Part shown: positions 7,750 through 16,611 of the stretch, in pieces
How positions within the stretch are numbered: the first letter of the stretch is position 1
Layout of the letters: every line of letters begins with the position of its first letter
NCBI RefSeq assembly: GCF_947503855.1
Contig: NZ_CANNFF010000003.1
Span: 124,001 to 188,000 of the forward strand
Length of the DNA: 64,000 nt
Direction of reading: 5' to 3'
From: an uncultured Polaribacter sp.
Lineage (GTDB): Bacteria; Bacteroidota; Bacteroidia; Flavobacteriales; Flavobacteriaceae
The notes under the pieces: generated by a model
Databases searched by the model: none
Told to the model about the DNA's origin: nothing
The model's input: only the letters and a program-made list of their open reading frames with translations
Position numbers and translations under genes: made by a program

Positions 7750-8961
7750 TTATTCTTCCTCTTTATATTCATAATACAAGAAATCGTTATAAGGAAAACG
7801 CTGAATGTGAATCTTTTTAACTTCTTCATATGTTTTTTCTTTAAAGTCCTCTAAATTTTCTTTGTTTAAAGCAGAAATAAAGATAGAGGCTACTTCTTTA
7901 TCATTCATCCAAGTTTTTTTCCAATCTTGTAATGTATAATGTTCTTTGGTTTTTTCAGTTACCAAATCATCATCATCTATGGTTTCATATTGGTAGGCAT
8001 CAATTTTATTAAAAACCATTAAAGTTGGTTTGTCATCGCATTTAATATCTGCCAAAATAGTGTTTACAGAAGCTATATGATCTTCAAAATTTGGATGAGA
8101 AATATCTACAACATGTAACAACAAATCTGCTTCACGAACCTCATCTAAAGTAGATTTAAAAGACTCTACTAATTGCGTAGGTAATTTTCTAATAAACCCA
8201 ACTGTGTCTGTCATTAAAAAAGGAATATTTTTAATAACCACTTTACGCACAGTAGTATCTAATGTTGCAAATAATTTATTTTCTGCAAAAACATCACTTT
8301 TACTAACAACATTCATTAAAGTAGATTTACCAACATTGGTATACCCAACCAATGCAACACGTACCATTTTACCACGGTTTTTACGTTGCACAGCCATTTG
8401 TTTATCTATGGTTTTTAAACGTTTTTTTAATACTGCAATTTTATCTCTAATAATACGTCTGTCTGTTTCTATTTCTGTTTCTCCTGGTCCACGCATACCA
8501 ATACCCCCTTTTTGCTTGTCAAGGTGAGTCCAAAGTCTTGTTAAACGTGGTAATAAATATTCGCTTTGTGCTAATTCTACTTGAGTTTTTGCAGAACTTG
8601 TTTGTGCCCTTTGTGCAAAAATATCTAAAATTAAATTGGTTCTATCTAAAATTTTACAATCTAATATTTTCTCAATATTTCTTAATTGTGCAGGCGATAA
8701 TTCGTCATCAAAAATAGCCGTACCCACATGATGCCTGTCTATATATGCTTTTACTTCTTCTAACTTACCTGTTCCTAAAAATGTTTTAGGGTTGGGTTTG
8801 TCCATTTTTTGTACAAAACGTTTTATAGGAACACCACCGGCAGTTTCTGTTAAAAATTGCAGTTCATCTAAATATTCTTCAGACTTTTCTTCATCTTGAA
8901 GTTGGGTAATAATACCGATTAATATGGCTTTTTCGGAAATGGCTTCTTTTGCGTCTATCAT
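7750..8961 (-). CDS. hflX: HflX GTPase, ribosome-associated
   Basis: HflX is a GTPase that binds the 50S subunit and splits stalled or stressed ribosomes. The 403-residue protein has the N-terminal HflX domain with the Gly-rich linker KGGIGMRGPGETEIETDRR near residue 150, then the G domain: G1 GYTNVGKST, G3 DTVGF, G4 NKID and G5 SAL. Length is normal. A TATTTTTG box lies only 6 bases before the ATG on the minus strand, so its mRNA may be nearly leaderless. Confidence 0.95.
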   Translation of the reverse strand: MIDAKEAISEKAILIGIITQLQDEEKSEEYLDELQFLTETAGGVPIKRFVQKMDKPNPKTFLGTGKLEEVKAYIDRHHVGTAIFDDELSPAQLRNIEKILDCKILDRTNLILDIFAQRAQTSSAKTQVELAQSEYLLPRLTRLWTHLDKQKGGIGMRGPGETEIETDRRIIRDKIAVLKKRLKTIDKQMAVQRKNRGKMVRVALVGYTNVGKSTLMNVVSKSDVFAENKLFATLDTTVRKVVIKNIPFLMTDTVGFIRKLPTQLVESFKSTLDEVREADLLLHVVDISHPNFEDHIASVNTILADIKCDDKPTLMVFNKIDAYQYETIDDDDLVTEKTKEHYTLQDWKKTWMNDKEVASIFISALNKENLEDFKEKTYEEVKKIHIQRFPYNDFLYYEYKEEE

Positions 8962-8967
8962 AATTTA

Positions 8968-8975
8968 CAAAAATA
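8968..8975 (-). promoter_or_regulatory. Candidate -7 box of hflX
   Basis: On the minus strand this reads TATTTTTG, matching the Bacteroidota TAnnTTTG -7 element. It ends six bases before the hflX ATG. No clear TTTG at -33 is visible. Confidence 0.5.
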
Positions 8976-9000
8976 CAAAGATTTAGTTTGAAATTGGCAC

Positions 9001-9029
9001 AAAAAAAATCTAGACAAAAGTCTAGATTT
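9001..9029 (-). terminator. Intrinsic terminator downstream of the 79-residue membrane protein gene
   Basis: TCTAGAC/GTCTAGA with a four-base loop; on the minus strand it is followed by eight T. It is about 250 bases past the stop of the gene at 9281-9520. The intervening 9030-9280 holds no convincing ORF, RNA or repeat. Confidence 0.7.
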
Positions 9030-9280
9030 AATTTATATAACTCAAATTCAAATACAGAAAGTCTACTAAGTTTCCCGTATTACAAATTTATAATTTCGTT
9101 TTGAATATTATTCTTAAAGTGGTATTAATAAATTCTTTATTTAATGTTAAAAAAATATATTTTTAGTAGAAAATGTTTTGAAGATAATTATAAAGGATAC
9201 CTTTTTAGAACCTATATTTGACCCTGGTATTAAGGTGGCTTTTAGACTATTTTCCTGTGTATGTTTTATGAAAAGAGAAG

Positions 9281-9520
9281 TTATCCTTTTCCTTGTTGTT
9301 TAAATGCGTTTCTTAATTTATCATCATTTATTATGTATTTTTTATACTTACCATCTTTATATCTATAATAAATAAAAATGGGCATAAATATAAAAGACAA
9401 ATACAAAACCCCTAAACCCATAACAATTTTTGCTTTTTCATGTTCTGTATTTATTAAATAACCTCCAATAGACATCCAAACTAAAAAAACAATAAACAAT
9501 ACTGTTAGTACTTTTTTCAT
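9281..9520 (-). CDS. Small two-helix membrane protein, unknown function
   Basis: A 79-residue protein with hydrophobic helices at about residues 3-24 and 33-52, then a basic, Lys/Tyr-rich cytosolic tail. I do not recognise a named family. A TAATTTTG -7 box ends four bases before the ATG and a terminator-like hairpin lies downstream, so it looks like a single-gene unit. Base use matches its neighbours. Confidence 0.7.
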   Translation of the reverse strand: MKKVLTVLFIVFLVWMSIGGYLINTEHEKAKIVMGLGVLYLSFIFMPIFIYYRYKDGKYKKYIINDDKLRNAFKQQGKG

Positions 9521-9524
9521 GTTA

Positions 9525-9532
9525 CAAAATTA
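9525..9532 (-). promoter_or_regulatory. Candidate -7 box of the 79-residue membrane protein gene
   Basis: The minus strand reads TAATTTTG, a good match to TAnnTTTG, ending four bases before the start codon. This spacing implies a leaderless or almost leaderless mRNA. Confidence 0.5.
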
Positions 9533-9709
9533 CAAAAAGTCTATCTTTAAAAATAATTTGATACGAATTTCATGAATTTTCACAAATCAATCTTTATTCT
9601 ATAACTTTTAATATAGTAATCTGTATTTTATAAATTATTAAGCATTTTTTTTATGAATATTATTGCCAGGTAAAAATACATCGTCTAAATTTGATAAAAT
9701 TGTATTTCT

Positions 9710-10237
9710 ATGAATTTAAAACGATATCATATATCTCAAAATAACAATATCTTAAAAATTTCTGAAGCCGTTAATAATGAAGTTATTTATTCTTCTTTTT
9801 GGTTTATGGAGTTTGGAAAAACTTGTGCAGAAATAAAAAATGCTAAAAACGAGGTTGTATTTTCTATCACCAAAAAATTCCAGTTTTGGAAATGGAGAAT
9901 GGTGTATTTAATCTCTCAAAAAACTGCAGATTTATCTATTTTAATTGCTCAAAATAACAGAAATACAGTTTTTAAGCTTGACCTATTATCAGGCAATTAC
10001 GAAATAAAAGTGCACTACAAGAAAAAGAAATCTATCTTTAAAGATGGTGAAAAAATAGCTGAATTTGATGAATCTTTTACCAATAAAAGAGTAGAGTTAT
10101 TAGTTTTAAATACAAATGAATTGAAAATAATTTTCTTACTATACGCTTGTCTTTTAGTTGGCGAAAATGAGTTTAAATCTAAGTCTATTATAAAAAGTCA
10201 AAAACAACTAGAAACCAACGAAAATCCTTGGTTTTAA
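9710..10237 (+). CDS. Hypothetical protein, beta-rich, possibly LURP-one/tubby-like
   Basis: A 175-residue protein without signal peptide. It shows short alternating strands with Trp/Phe/Lys patterns (IYSSFWFMEFGKTC, VVFSITKKFQFWKWRM) and one hydrophobic stretch near residues 138-152. The pattern is reminiscent of LURP-one/tubby-like folds, but this is only an impression and I do not assign a family. Its stop overlaps the stop of the convergent ClC gene by three bases over a shared TTAA. Confidence 0.6.
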   Translation: MNLKRYHISQNNNILKISEAVNNEVIYSSFWFMEFGKTCAEIKNAKNEVVFSITKKFQFWKWRMVYLISQKTADLSILIAQNNRNTVFKLDLLSGNYEIKVHYKKKKSIFKDGEKIAEFDESFTNKRVELLVLNTNELKIIFLLYACLLVGENEFKSKSIIKSQKQLETNENPWF

Positions 10238-12015
10238 GCAGTTACTTCTACCAATTTATTTCTGTAAGCAGTTAACAATTTCGATTTCGAAATAAAACCA
10301 ATGTATTTACCATCTTTAACTACGGGTAAATTCCATGCTCCACTGGTTTTAAATTTCTGCATCACTTTTTCTACAGGATCTGTTTCTTTTATAATTTCTG
10401 GTGCAGCTTTCATTATAGCCTCTACTTTAATGCTGTTGTACATTTCTGTATCAAACATTACGGGTCTAATATCGTCTAACAATACAATCCCCAAAAATTG
10501 TTTTTGTTTATTAATTACCGGAAAAATATTTCTTACAGAAGTTGCTACTGCTTTTTTTAACATGTCTCCCAATAACATTTCTGGGTGTACTGGTTTAAAA
10601 TTGGTTTCAATTAGCTTGTCAATTTGTAACATCATCATTACATTTTTATCTTTATCATGGGTAATGAGTTCTCCTCTTTGAGCTAATTTATAGGTATAAA
10701 TAGAGTTAGAAATAAAGTATTTTGTAATAGAAAACGAAATAGCAGCGACCAACATTAGTGGCACAAATAAATCGTAGCCACCAGTAATTTCTGCAATTAA
10801 GAAAATAGCTGTTAATGGAGCGTGCAATACACCTGCCATTAAACCTGTCATCCCTATCAATGTAAAATTAGCTTCCGAAACCTGAAAGCCAAGGCCTATA
10901 TTATTAATAATTTTGGCAAAAGCATTTCCTAAGGCACTCCCCATTACTAGAGTTGGAATGAAAATTCCACCTACACCACCAGCAGCAAAAGTAGTACTCA
11001 TAGCAATCGCTTTAAAAATGGTAATTAACAATAAAAAGAAAATGACCAACCAAATATTATCATGATTAAAAGAAAATGGAGTGTTCCCAATAGCTGCAAT
11101 ATGGTTTCCTTTAAGAAGATTATTGATTAAACCATACCCCTCACCATATAAAGAGGGCATTAAATATAAAATAAAACCAATTACTAAACTTCCTAAAATT
11201 AATCTTGTAAATCGTTTTTCAAAAAGATGAAAAAACTTTCTAATTGCAAAATAAACTACAGAGAAGTATACAGAAGTAATTCCTGTTACAACACCAAAGA
11301 TAGCGTAAAAACCAATTTCGCTTATTTGAAATTTATCATTCAATTCAAAGCCTAATAAAACATCTGAACCTAAAAACAAATAAGAAGTTACAATAGCTGC
11401 TACAGAGGCCAACAATAAAGGTATAAGTGATACAAAAGCAATATCTAAACTAAATACCTCTAAAGCAAATACGATACCTGCAATAGGTGCTTTAAACATA
11501 GATGACATAGCACCTGCTGTTGCACAACCAATTAATAACATTCTAGTTTTTGTGTTCATATGAAACAACTTAGACGTATAGGAGGCCAAAGCTGTACCAG
11601 CGCTAACTGCGGGTCCTTGCAAACCTACAGAACCACCAAAACCAACCGTAAGTGGCGCCGTAATTAAAGAGGCATACATATTGTATCTTGGTATAATTCC
11701 TTTACGTTTAGAAATGGCATACAAGGTTGAAGAAATACCATGACCAATGTGTTTTTTAAGCCATTTTTTTTTGATGATTGCCACCACTATCAAACCAATA
11801 ATAGGAAACACAAAGTACATGGAGTTTTGATACTTTTTTACAAAATCGATACTTAGCAAAAGTTGAATATAATGTGTTAAGTTTTTTAGAATTACAGTAC
11901 CAAAACCTGCTAAAAAGCCTACCAAAATACTTAAAACATATACAAATTGTCTTTCAGAGATGTTTTTGTATCTCCAAACTAGTATTTTTTTAAATATTTT
12001 TTTTGATGATGCCAT
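10234..12015 (-). CDS. ClC-family chloride channel/transporter with C-terminal CBS pair
   Basis: A 593-residue inner-membrane protein: ten or more hydrophobic helices (about residues 25-430), then two CBS domains (about 450-505 and 535-585). ClC signatures are present: GHGIS (first anion-binding motif), GFGGSVGLQGP (second motif) and GGVGGIFIPTL (third). The second motif is usually GREGP or GLEGP, with Glu acting as the gate; here that position is Gln133 (codon CAA on the minus strand at 11619-11617). Whether it is a channel or an exchanger cannot be told. I chose the ATG at 12015; a 12-codon upstream extension with a His/Lys-rich start is possible. Its stop overlaps the convergent gene at 9710-10237. 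Confidence 0.9.
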   Translation of the reverse strand: MASSKKIFKKILVWRYKNISERQFVYVLSILVGFLAGFGTVILKNLTHYIQLLLSIDFVKKYQNSMYFVFPIIGLIVVAIIKKKWLKKHIGHGISSTLYAISKRKGIIPRYNMYASLITAPLTVGFGGSVGLQGPAVSAGTALASYTSKLFHMNTKTRMLLIGCATAGAMSSMFKAPIAGIVFALEVFSLDIAFVSLIPLLLASVAAIVTSYLFLGSDVLLGFELNDKFQISEIGFYAIFGVVTGITSVYFSVVYFAIRKFFHLFEKRFTRLILGSLVIGFILYLMPSLYGEGYGLINNLLKGNHIAAIGNTPFSFNHDNIWLVIFFLLLITIFKAIAMSTTFAAGGVGGIFIPTLVMGSALGNAFAKIINNIGLGFQVSEANFTLIGMTGLMAGVLHAPLTAIFLIAEITGGYDLFVPLMLVAAISFSITKYFISNSIYTYKLAQRGELITHDKDKNVMMMLQIDKLIETNFKPVHPEMLLGDMLKKAVATSVRNIFPVINKQKQFLGIVLLDDIRPVMFDTEMYNSIKVEAIMKAAPEIIKETDPVEKVMQKFKTSGAWNLPVVKDGKYIGFISKSKLLTAYRNKLVEVTA

Positions 12016-12255
12016 TATTTTTTTGTTGTTTTTGCGAGTAAAATGATGCAATCTTTAAATAGATAATCGCCTCATAAATTTGCTTTGACATTTTTTTAAT
12101 TTTTGGTTGCCGATAAAATATCTATACCTAAATATATTTTGTTTTTATTATAATACCAAGCTCTATTTTTTATAAGTCGCTTTTAAAACCAAGTATTCTT
12201 TTCTTTTAATTTTTTTCTACTTTTTCGTGAATAATAGTTTCTTAGTTTTTTAATT

Positions 12256-12372
12256 TCATGGGCAAACCATATAAATATGTATAATAATTTTATACAAATT
12301 AGCTCGCTCGTTACTTAAACTGAATTTCTTTTTGAGTTCTTCAGATGGGTTTGTGTTGCCATTAATTGCCAT
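12256..12372 (-). CDS. Possible small ORF in the clc-aspS gap
   Basis: An ATG-initiated 38-codon frame with a Lys/Glu/Asn-rich first half and an Ile-rich end. No family is recognised. It could be chance in AT-rich DNA. The rest of the 500-base gap (12016-12517) holds only the aspS terminator. Confidence 0.22.
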   Translation of the reverse strand: MAINGNTNPSEELKKKFSLSNERANLYKIIIHIYMVCP

Positions 12373-12432
12373 AGTGTAAAGGAAAAAAAAGAAGTAGATT
12401 TTTCATGTTTTAAATGTACTAAATTTATTCAT

Positions 12433-12470
12433 AAAAAAAACCTCACAGTTTTTAAAAAGCTGCAAGGTTT
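12433..12470 (-). terminator. Intrinsic terminator of aspS
   Basis: AAACCTCACAG...CTGCAAGGTTT forms an imperfect hairpin with an A/T-rich inner stem. On the minus strand it is followed by eight T. It lies 48 bases after the aspS stop. Confidence 0.7.
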
Positions 12471-12517
12471 ACTAAATATTCTTAAAAAAGAAATTAAAAT
12501 AAATTCAACTTAAATAT

Positions 12518-14272
12518 TTATTCTTGAATATTTAATTTCAAACTTAATTCTTTCAATTGTTCATTATCTATAAAAGCTGGCGCATCTATCATTACATCTC
12601 TACCAGAATTATTTTTTGGGAATGCAATAAAATCTCTAATAGTTTCTTGACCTCCTAAAATAGCAACTAGTCTATCTAAGCCAAAAGCCAAACCTCCATG
12701 AGGAGGTGCACCATATTCAAAAGCATCCATTAAGAAACCAAATTGTGCTTTGGCATCTTCTTCAGAAAAACCTAAATGACGTAACATAGTTGCTTGCATT
12801 TGCTTATCGTGAATTCTAATTGAACCTCCACCAATCTCGTTTCCATTCAATACTAAATCATAGGCATTGGCTTTTACTGCTCCTGGATCTGTATCTAATA
12901 ATTCTAATTGACCAGGTTTTGGCGATGTAAATGGATGGTGCATTGCATGGTAATGACCCGTTTCTTCATCCAATTCTAACAATGGAAAATCAATTACCCA
13001 AAGTGGTGCAAACTCATTAGATTTACGTAAACCTAATTCTTCTGCTAAATGCATTCTTAAAGCAGACAATTGCGTTCTTACTTTATTGGTTTCTCCAGAT
13101 AAAATACAAATTAAATCTCCTGGTTTTGCTCCTGTAACTTCTGCCCATTTTGCTAAATCTTCTTGGTTGTAAAATTTATCTACAGAAGATTTAAAAGTAC
13201 CATCTTCGTTTACACGACAATAAACCATCCCTAAAGCACCTACTTGCGGGCGTTTTACCCATTTAATAATATTATCTATTTGTTTTCTTGTGTAGGCATT
13301 TCCACCAGGAACTGCAATACCAACTACTAATTCTGAGTTATTAAACACCCCAAAATCTTTGTGTTGTGTTACTTCATTTAACTCGCCAAACTCCATTCCA
13401 AAACGGATGTCTGGCTTATCATTTCCATACAAACGCATAGCATCATCAAACAACATTCTTGGAAATTTATCTACCTCTACTCCATTAATTTCTTTTAATA
13501 AATGACGTGTTAAGCCTTCAAAAATGTTTAAAATATCTTCTTGCTCTACAAACGCCATTTCACAGTCTATTTGTGTAAATTCTGGCTGTCTATCTGCACG
13601 TAAGTCTTCATCTCTAAAGCATTTTACAATCTGAAAATATTTATCCATTCCTCCAACCATCAATAGTTGTTTAAAGGTTTGAGGAGATTGTGGCAAAGCG
13701 TAAAATTGCCCCTCATTCATTCTACTTGGCACCACAAAATCACGTGCGCCTTCTGGAGTAGATTTTATTAAATATGGCGTTTCAACCTCTATAAATGCTT
13801 GGTTAGACAAATATTTACGGACTTCCATAGTTACTTTATGGCGAAAAATCAAACTATCTTTTACAGGATTTCTTCTGATATCTAGATATCTGTATTTCAA
13901 TCTAATATCTTCTCCACCATCTGTTTTATCTTCTATCGTAAAAGGTGGTAATTTAGCTGCATTTAAAATTTCTAATTGAGAAACCAACACTTCTATAGCA
14001 CCAGTTGCTATGTTATTGTTTTTAGATTCGCGCTCAATTACTGTACCTGTAACTTGTATAACAAACTCTCTTCCTAAAGATTTTGCTTTTTCCATCATGG
14101 TTGCTGGGGTACGCTCTTCATCAAAAATTAGTTGAGTAATACCATACCTATCTCGTAAATCTACCCAAATCATAAATCCTTTATCACGTGATTTTTGCAC
14201 CCAACCAGCTAAGGTTACTTCTGTATTTATATGCGAATCTCTTAACTCGCCACAAGAATGACTTCTATACAT
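12518..14272 (-). CDS. aspS: Aspartate--tRNA ligase
   Basis: A class IIb aminoacyl-tRNA synthetase of 584 residues, normal bacterial length. It has an N-terminal OB-fold anticodon-binding domain ([22 protein letters not shown]), motif 2 with [18 protein letters not shown], an inserted GAD domain in the middle, and motif 3 [11 protein letters not shown] near the end. It charges tRNA-Asp. It is monocistronic as far as seen, with a terminator downstream and a divergent cupin gene upstream. Confidence 0.97.
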   Translation of the reverse strand: MYRSHSCGELRDSHINTEVTLAGWVQKSRDKGFMIWVDLRDRYGITQLIFDEERTPATMMEKAKSLGREFVIQVTGTVIERESKNNNIATGAIEVLVSQLEILNAAKLPPFTIEDKTDGGEDIRLKYRYLDIRRNPVKDSLIFRHKVTMEVRKYLSNQAFIEVETPYLIKSTPEGARDFVVPSRMNEGQFYALPQSPQTFKQLLMVGGMDKYFQIVKCFRDEDLRADRQPEFTQIDCEMAFVEQEDILNIFEGLTRHLLKEINGVEVDKFPRMLFDDAMRLYGNDKPDIRFGMEFGELNEVTQHKDFGVFNNSELVVGIAVPGGNAYTRKQIDNIIKWVKRPQVGALGMVYCRVNEDGTFKSSVDKFYNQEDLAKWAEVTGAKPGDLICILSGETNKVRTQLSALRMHLAEELGLRKSNEFAPLWVIDFPLLELDEETGHYHAMHHPFTSPKPGQLELLDTDPGAVKANAYDLVLNGNEIGGGSIRIHDKQMQATMLRHLGFSEEDAKAQFGFLMDAFEYGAPPHGGLAFGLDRLVAILGGQETIRDFIAFPKNNSGRDVMIDAPAFIDNEQLKELSLKLNIQE

Positions 14273-14361
14273 TACTTTATTGTTTAGTAAGGAGCAAAAT
14301 TAATCATTTTTAAAGAAATTTCGATTGTTTTTACTACTGTTTTATTCCCATAAAATCTTTG

Positions 14362-14369
14362 TAAATTTG
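14362..14369 (+). promoter_or_regulatory. Candidate -7 box of the cupin gene
   Basis: TAAATTTG matches the Bacteroidota -7 consensus and ends five bases before ATG 14375, implying a nearly leaderless mRNA. Confidence 0.5.
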
Positions 14370-14374
14370 TCTTT

Positions 14375-14734
14375 ATGAGTGTCATTAATATTCAAGAAAA
14401 ATTTAATTTGTTTTCAGACCAATGGTCGCCTAAAAAAATAGGTGAGTTAAATGGGCAACAAATTTTATTAGCCAAAGTAAAAGGCGAATTTGTTTTTCAT
14501 AAGCACGACCATGAAGATGAGTTATTTATGGTACAAAAAGGCATTTTAGAAATTCATTTAAGAGATAAAATCATCACCATAAATGAAGGCGAATGTTACA
14601 TTGTACCACAAGGTGTTGAACACAAACCTGTTGCCAAAGAAGAAGTACATATTTTATTGTTTGAGCCTCTATCTACTAAACATACTGGAGATGTTGTTGC
14701 CGATATTACTATGGAAACTTATGAGGAAATTTAA
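14375..14734 (+). CDS. Small cupin-domain protein
   Basis: A 119-residue single-domain cupin. Motif 1 is HKHDHEDELFMVQKG (two His and a Glu as metal ligands) and motif 2 is EGECYIVPQGVEHKP with the fourth ligand His. Single-domain cupins include sugar isomerases, dioxygenases and sensors, so the substrate is unknown. It is divergent from aspS and 64 bases upstream of rsmI. Confidence 0.85.
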   Translation: MSVINIQEKFNLFSDQWSPKKIGELNGQQILLAKVKGEFVFHKHDHEDELFMVQKGILEIHLRDKIITINEGECYIVPQGVEHKPVAKEEVHILLFEPLSTKHTGDVVADITMETYEEI

Positions 14735-14798
14735 TTAGTTGTTGGTTTATAATTATTGATCTAATTTGACGCCAACTAAAGACTATAAACCAAAAAAA

Positions 14799-15476
14799 AT
14801 GAGCAAATTATATTTAGTACCTACACCCATTGGTAATTTAGAAGACATGACTTTTAGAGCTATTAAAATTTTAAAAGAAGTGGATTTTATTTTGGCTGAA
14901 GATACACGTACCAGTGGTAAATTGTTAAAGCATTTTGAAATTGCTACGCAAATGCACAGTCATCATATGCATAACGAACATAAATCTATAGAGGGGATTT
15001 TAAAACGTTTACAAGCTGGAGAAACTTGTGCGTTAATTTCGGATGCTGGTACACCTGCTATTTCAGATCCTGGTTTTTTATTAACAAGAGCTTGTGTAGA
15101 AAATAATATTGAGGTAGAATGTTTACCTGGTGCAACTGCATTTGTGCCAGCTTTGGTAAATTCTGGCTTGCCTAATGACAAGTTTGTTTTTGAAGGGTTT
15201 TTACCTGTAAAAAAAGGGAGACAAACACGTTTTTTATTGTTAGCAGAAGAAACAAGAACGATGATTTTTTATGAATCGCCACACAAATTGGTAAAAACTT
15301 TAGGCCATTTTATTGAGTATTTTGGAGCAGATAGAAAAGTTTCTGTTTCTAGAGAACTTACAAAAATGTTTGAAGAAACTATTAGAGGAACTGCTACAGA
15401 AGTATTGGCTCATTATACTGCGAAACCTCCAAAAGGAGAAATTGTTGTGGTTGTTGAAGGGAAATCTTCCAAATAA
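14799..15476 (+). CDS. rsmI: 16S rRNA 2'-O-ribose C1402 methyltransferase RsmI
   Basis: SAM-dependent methylation of the ribose of C1402 in the ribosomal P site. The 225-residue protein has the tetrapyrrole-methylase fold with LYLVPTPIGNLEDMT at the N-terminus, LAEDTRTSGKLL, ALISDAGTPAISDPG and FYESPHKL. I chose ATG 14799, which gives the usual MSKLYLVPTPIG start; an in-frame TTG 11 codons upstream is unlikely. It is probably co-transcribed with the cupin gene. Confidence 0.95.
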   Translation: MSKLYLVPTPIGNLEDMTFRAIKILKEVDFILAEDTRTSGKLLKHFEIATQMHSHHMHNEHKSIEGILKRLQAGETCALISDAGTPAISDPGFLLTRACVENNIEVECLPGATAFVPALVNSGLPNDKFVFEGFLPVKKGRQTRFLLLAEETRTMIFYESPHKLVKTLGHFIEYFGADRKVSVSRELTKMFEETIRGTATEVLAHYTAKPPKGEIVVVVEGKSSK

Positions 15477-15489
15477 CTTTTAATAAAAG

Positions 15490-15524
15490 AAAACCTACAA
15501 GGTTTTAAAAAATTTGTAGGTTTA
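15490..15524 (+). terminator. Terminator-like hairpin after rsmI
   Basis: AAACCTACAA and TTGTAGGTTT pair around a 13-base A/T loop; the T-run after it is short. It lies 14 bases past the rsmI stop. Confidence 0.6.
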
Positions 15525-15667
15525 TGAACTTATATTGAAAATATTTTTTGCCTTTAACTTTACCATTTACATAAATAAAATGGGTTTGCGCCTTTTTTAA
15601 CTTTTATAAAAACATTTTCTTTGATACCTTTTTTGCTTTAAATTTGACACTTTATAAAGATACTAAA

Positions 15668-16012
15668 ATGAACATCCAAAACTTTAAAACCAAACTAAAA
15701 GAAACCCCAACAGTAATTTTGTTTGCAGAAACCATGCAAGTAATAGAAGATAATTATAACTTTATACCTACTGCTTTTAGAAATGGATCAATTGAAAATA
15801 AAGCAGGAGAAAACTCGGGTTCTTGTAAATTATTTGCATTTGCAGTGCACCAACAATTAAACAAAGAAGAGACACTTTTTTGTTTTGGCGAGCATTATCA
15901 GTCTGTTTTAAAAGATATCAATGGAACATCGCATCAAAATATTAGAAATTTTATAAAAACAGGTTTTGATGGTTTATCTTTTGACAAGCAAGCTTTAACC
16001 AAAATAGATTAA
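15668..16012 (+). CDS. HopJ type III effector family protein
   Basis: A 114-residue cytoplasmic protein. It matches the HopJ family by the pattern TVxFxETMxVIExNYxFxPTAFxNG, then GENSGSCKLFAFA and FCFGEHY. Despite the name (first found in Pseudomonas syringae), members are widespread in free-living bacteria without type III secretion, and none of that system is visible here, so a housekeeping or unknown role is more likely. I chose ATG 15668 over the upstream TTG. It shares its stop region with the convergent gene at 16009. Confidence 0.85.
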   Translation: MNIQNFKTKLKETPTVILFAETMQVIEDNYNFIPTAFRNGSIENKAGENSGSCKLFAFAVHQQLNKEETLFCFGEHYQSVLKDINGTSHQNIRNFIKTGFDGLSFDKQALTKID

Positions 16013-16599
16013 ATATGTTTACCCACCTCAAAACCGTGTTTGCCTAAAAACTGATTTCCAGAATCTATAGCATCTTCTTCTAAAGTGGTTCCCATAGAAT
16101 CGTTCCAGCGATTTAAGTATCCAAATAAAGAAATTACACCTAACATTTCTACTATTTCACCTTCATCCCAATACTTGTAAAGTTCCTTTTTAATTTTAGT
16201 ATTTACAGCGTTAGGTATTACAGAAGCTGCTAACGAAAAATCTAAGGCTGCACGTTCTGCATCTGAAAATGCTGGGTGTGTTTTGTATTCCCAAATATTA
16301 TCTAATTGTTCTTGTGCTGCGCCATAACGTTCTGCAGCTCTAATGGCGTGTGCTTGACAATATCTACAGCCTGATGCGTTACTAGAAACCCAAGCAATCA
16401 TTCTTTTTAAAGCAGATGTAACTCTACCTTGGTTTGCCATAACTGCTTTGTTTAAATTGATAAAAGCTTTAGAAATTGCAGGTATACGTTGCATGGTTAA
16501 TACCGAATTTGGGCAAAACCCTAAAGTTTCATTAAAAAATTCTGCTAATTTTTTTGTTTCTAAATCGTGCTCCGATGATAGTGGTGTTACTAAGGGCAT
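16009..16599 (-). CDS. Carboxymuconolactone decarboxylase / AhpD-like peroxidase-related protein
   Basis: A 196-residue all-helical CMD-family protein. The AhpD core is SGCRYCQAHAIRAAERYG, with the redox CxxC pair and the downstream His of alkylhydroperoxidase AhpD-like enzymes. Such proteins reduce peroxides with a thiol partner; the partner is unknown here. The length fits the peroxidase-related subfamily. The stop overlaps that of the HopJ gene (shared TTAA). Confidence 0.85.
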   Translation of the reverse strand: MPLVTPLSSEHDLETKKLAEFFNETLGFCPNSVLTMQRIPAISKAFINLNKAVMANQGRVTSALKRMIAWVSSNASGCRYCQAHAIRAAERYGAAQEQLDNIWEYKTHPAFSDAERAALDFSLAASVIPNAVNTKIKKELYKYWDEGEIVEMLGVISLFGYLNRWNDSMGTTLEEDAIDSGNQFLGKHGFEVGKHI

Positions 16600-16611
16600 A
16601 AATCTAATTTT

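Noticed and set aside
10231..10237. Overlapping stop codons (shared TTAA) at 10234-10237 and 16009-16012 as a regulatory feature
   Set aside because: Two convergent pairs share it, but TAA in both directions over TTAA is expected by chance in AT-rich compact genomes.
15668..16012. HopJ gene as evidence for type III secretion
   Set aside because: No secretion apparatus genes; the family is common in non-pathogenic bacteria.
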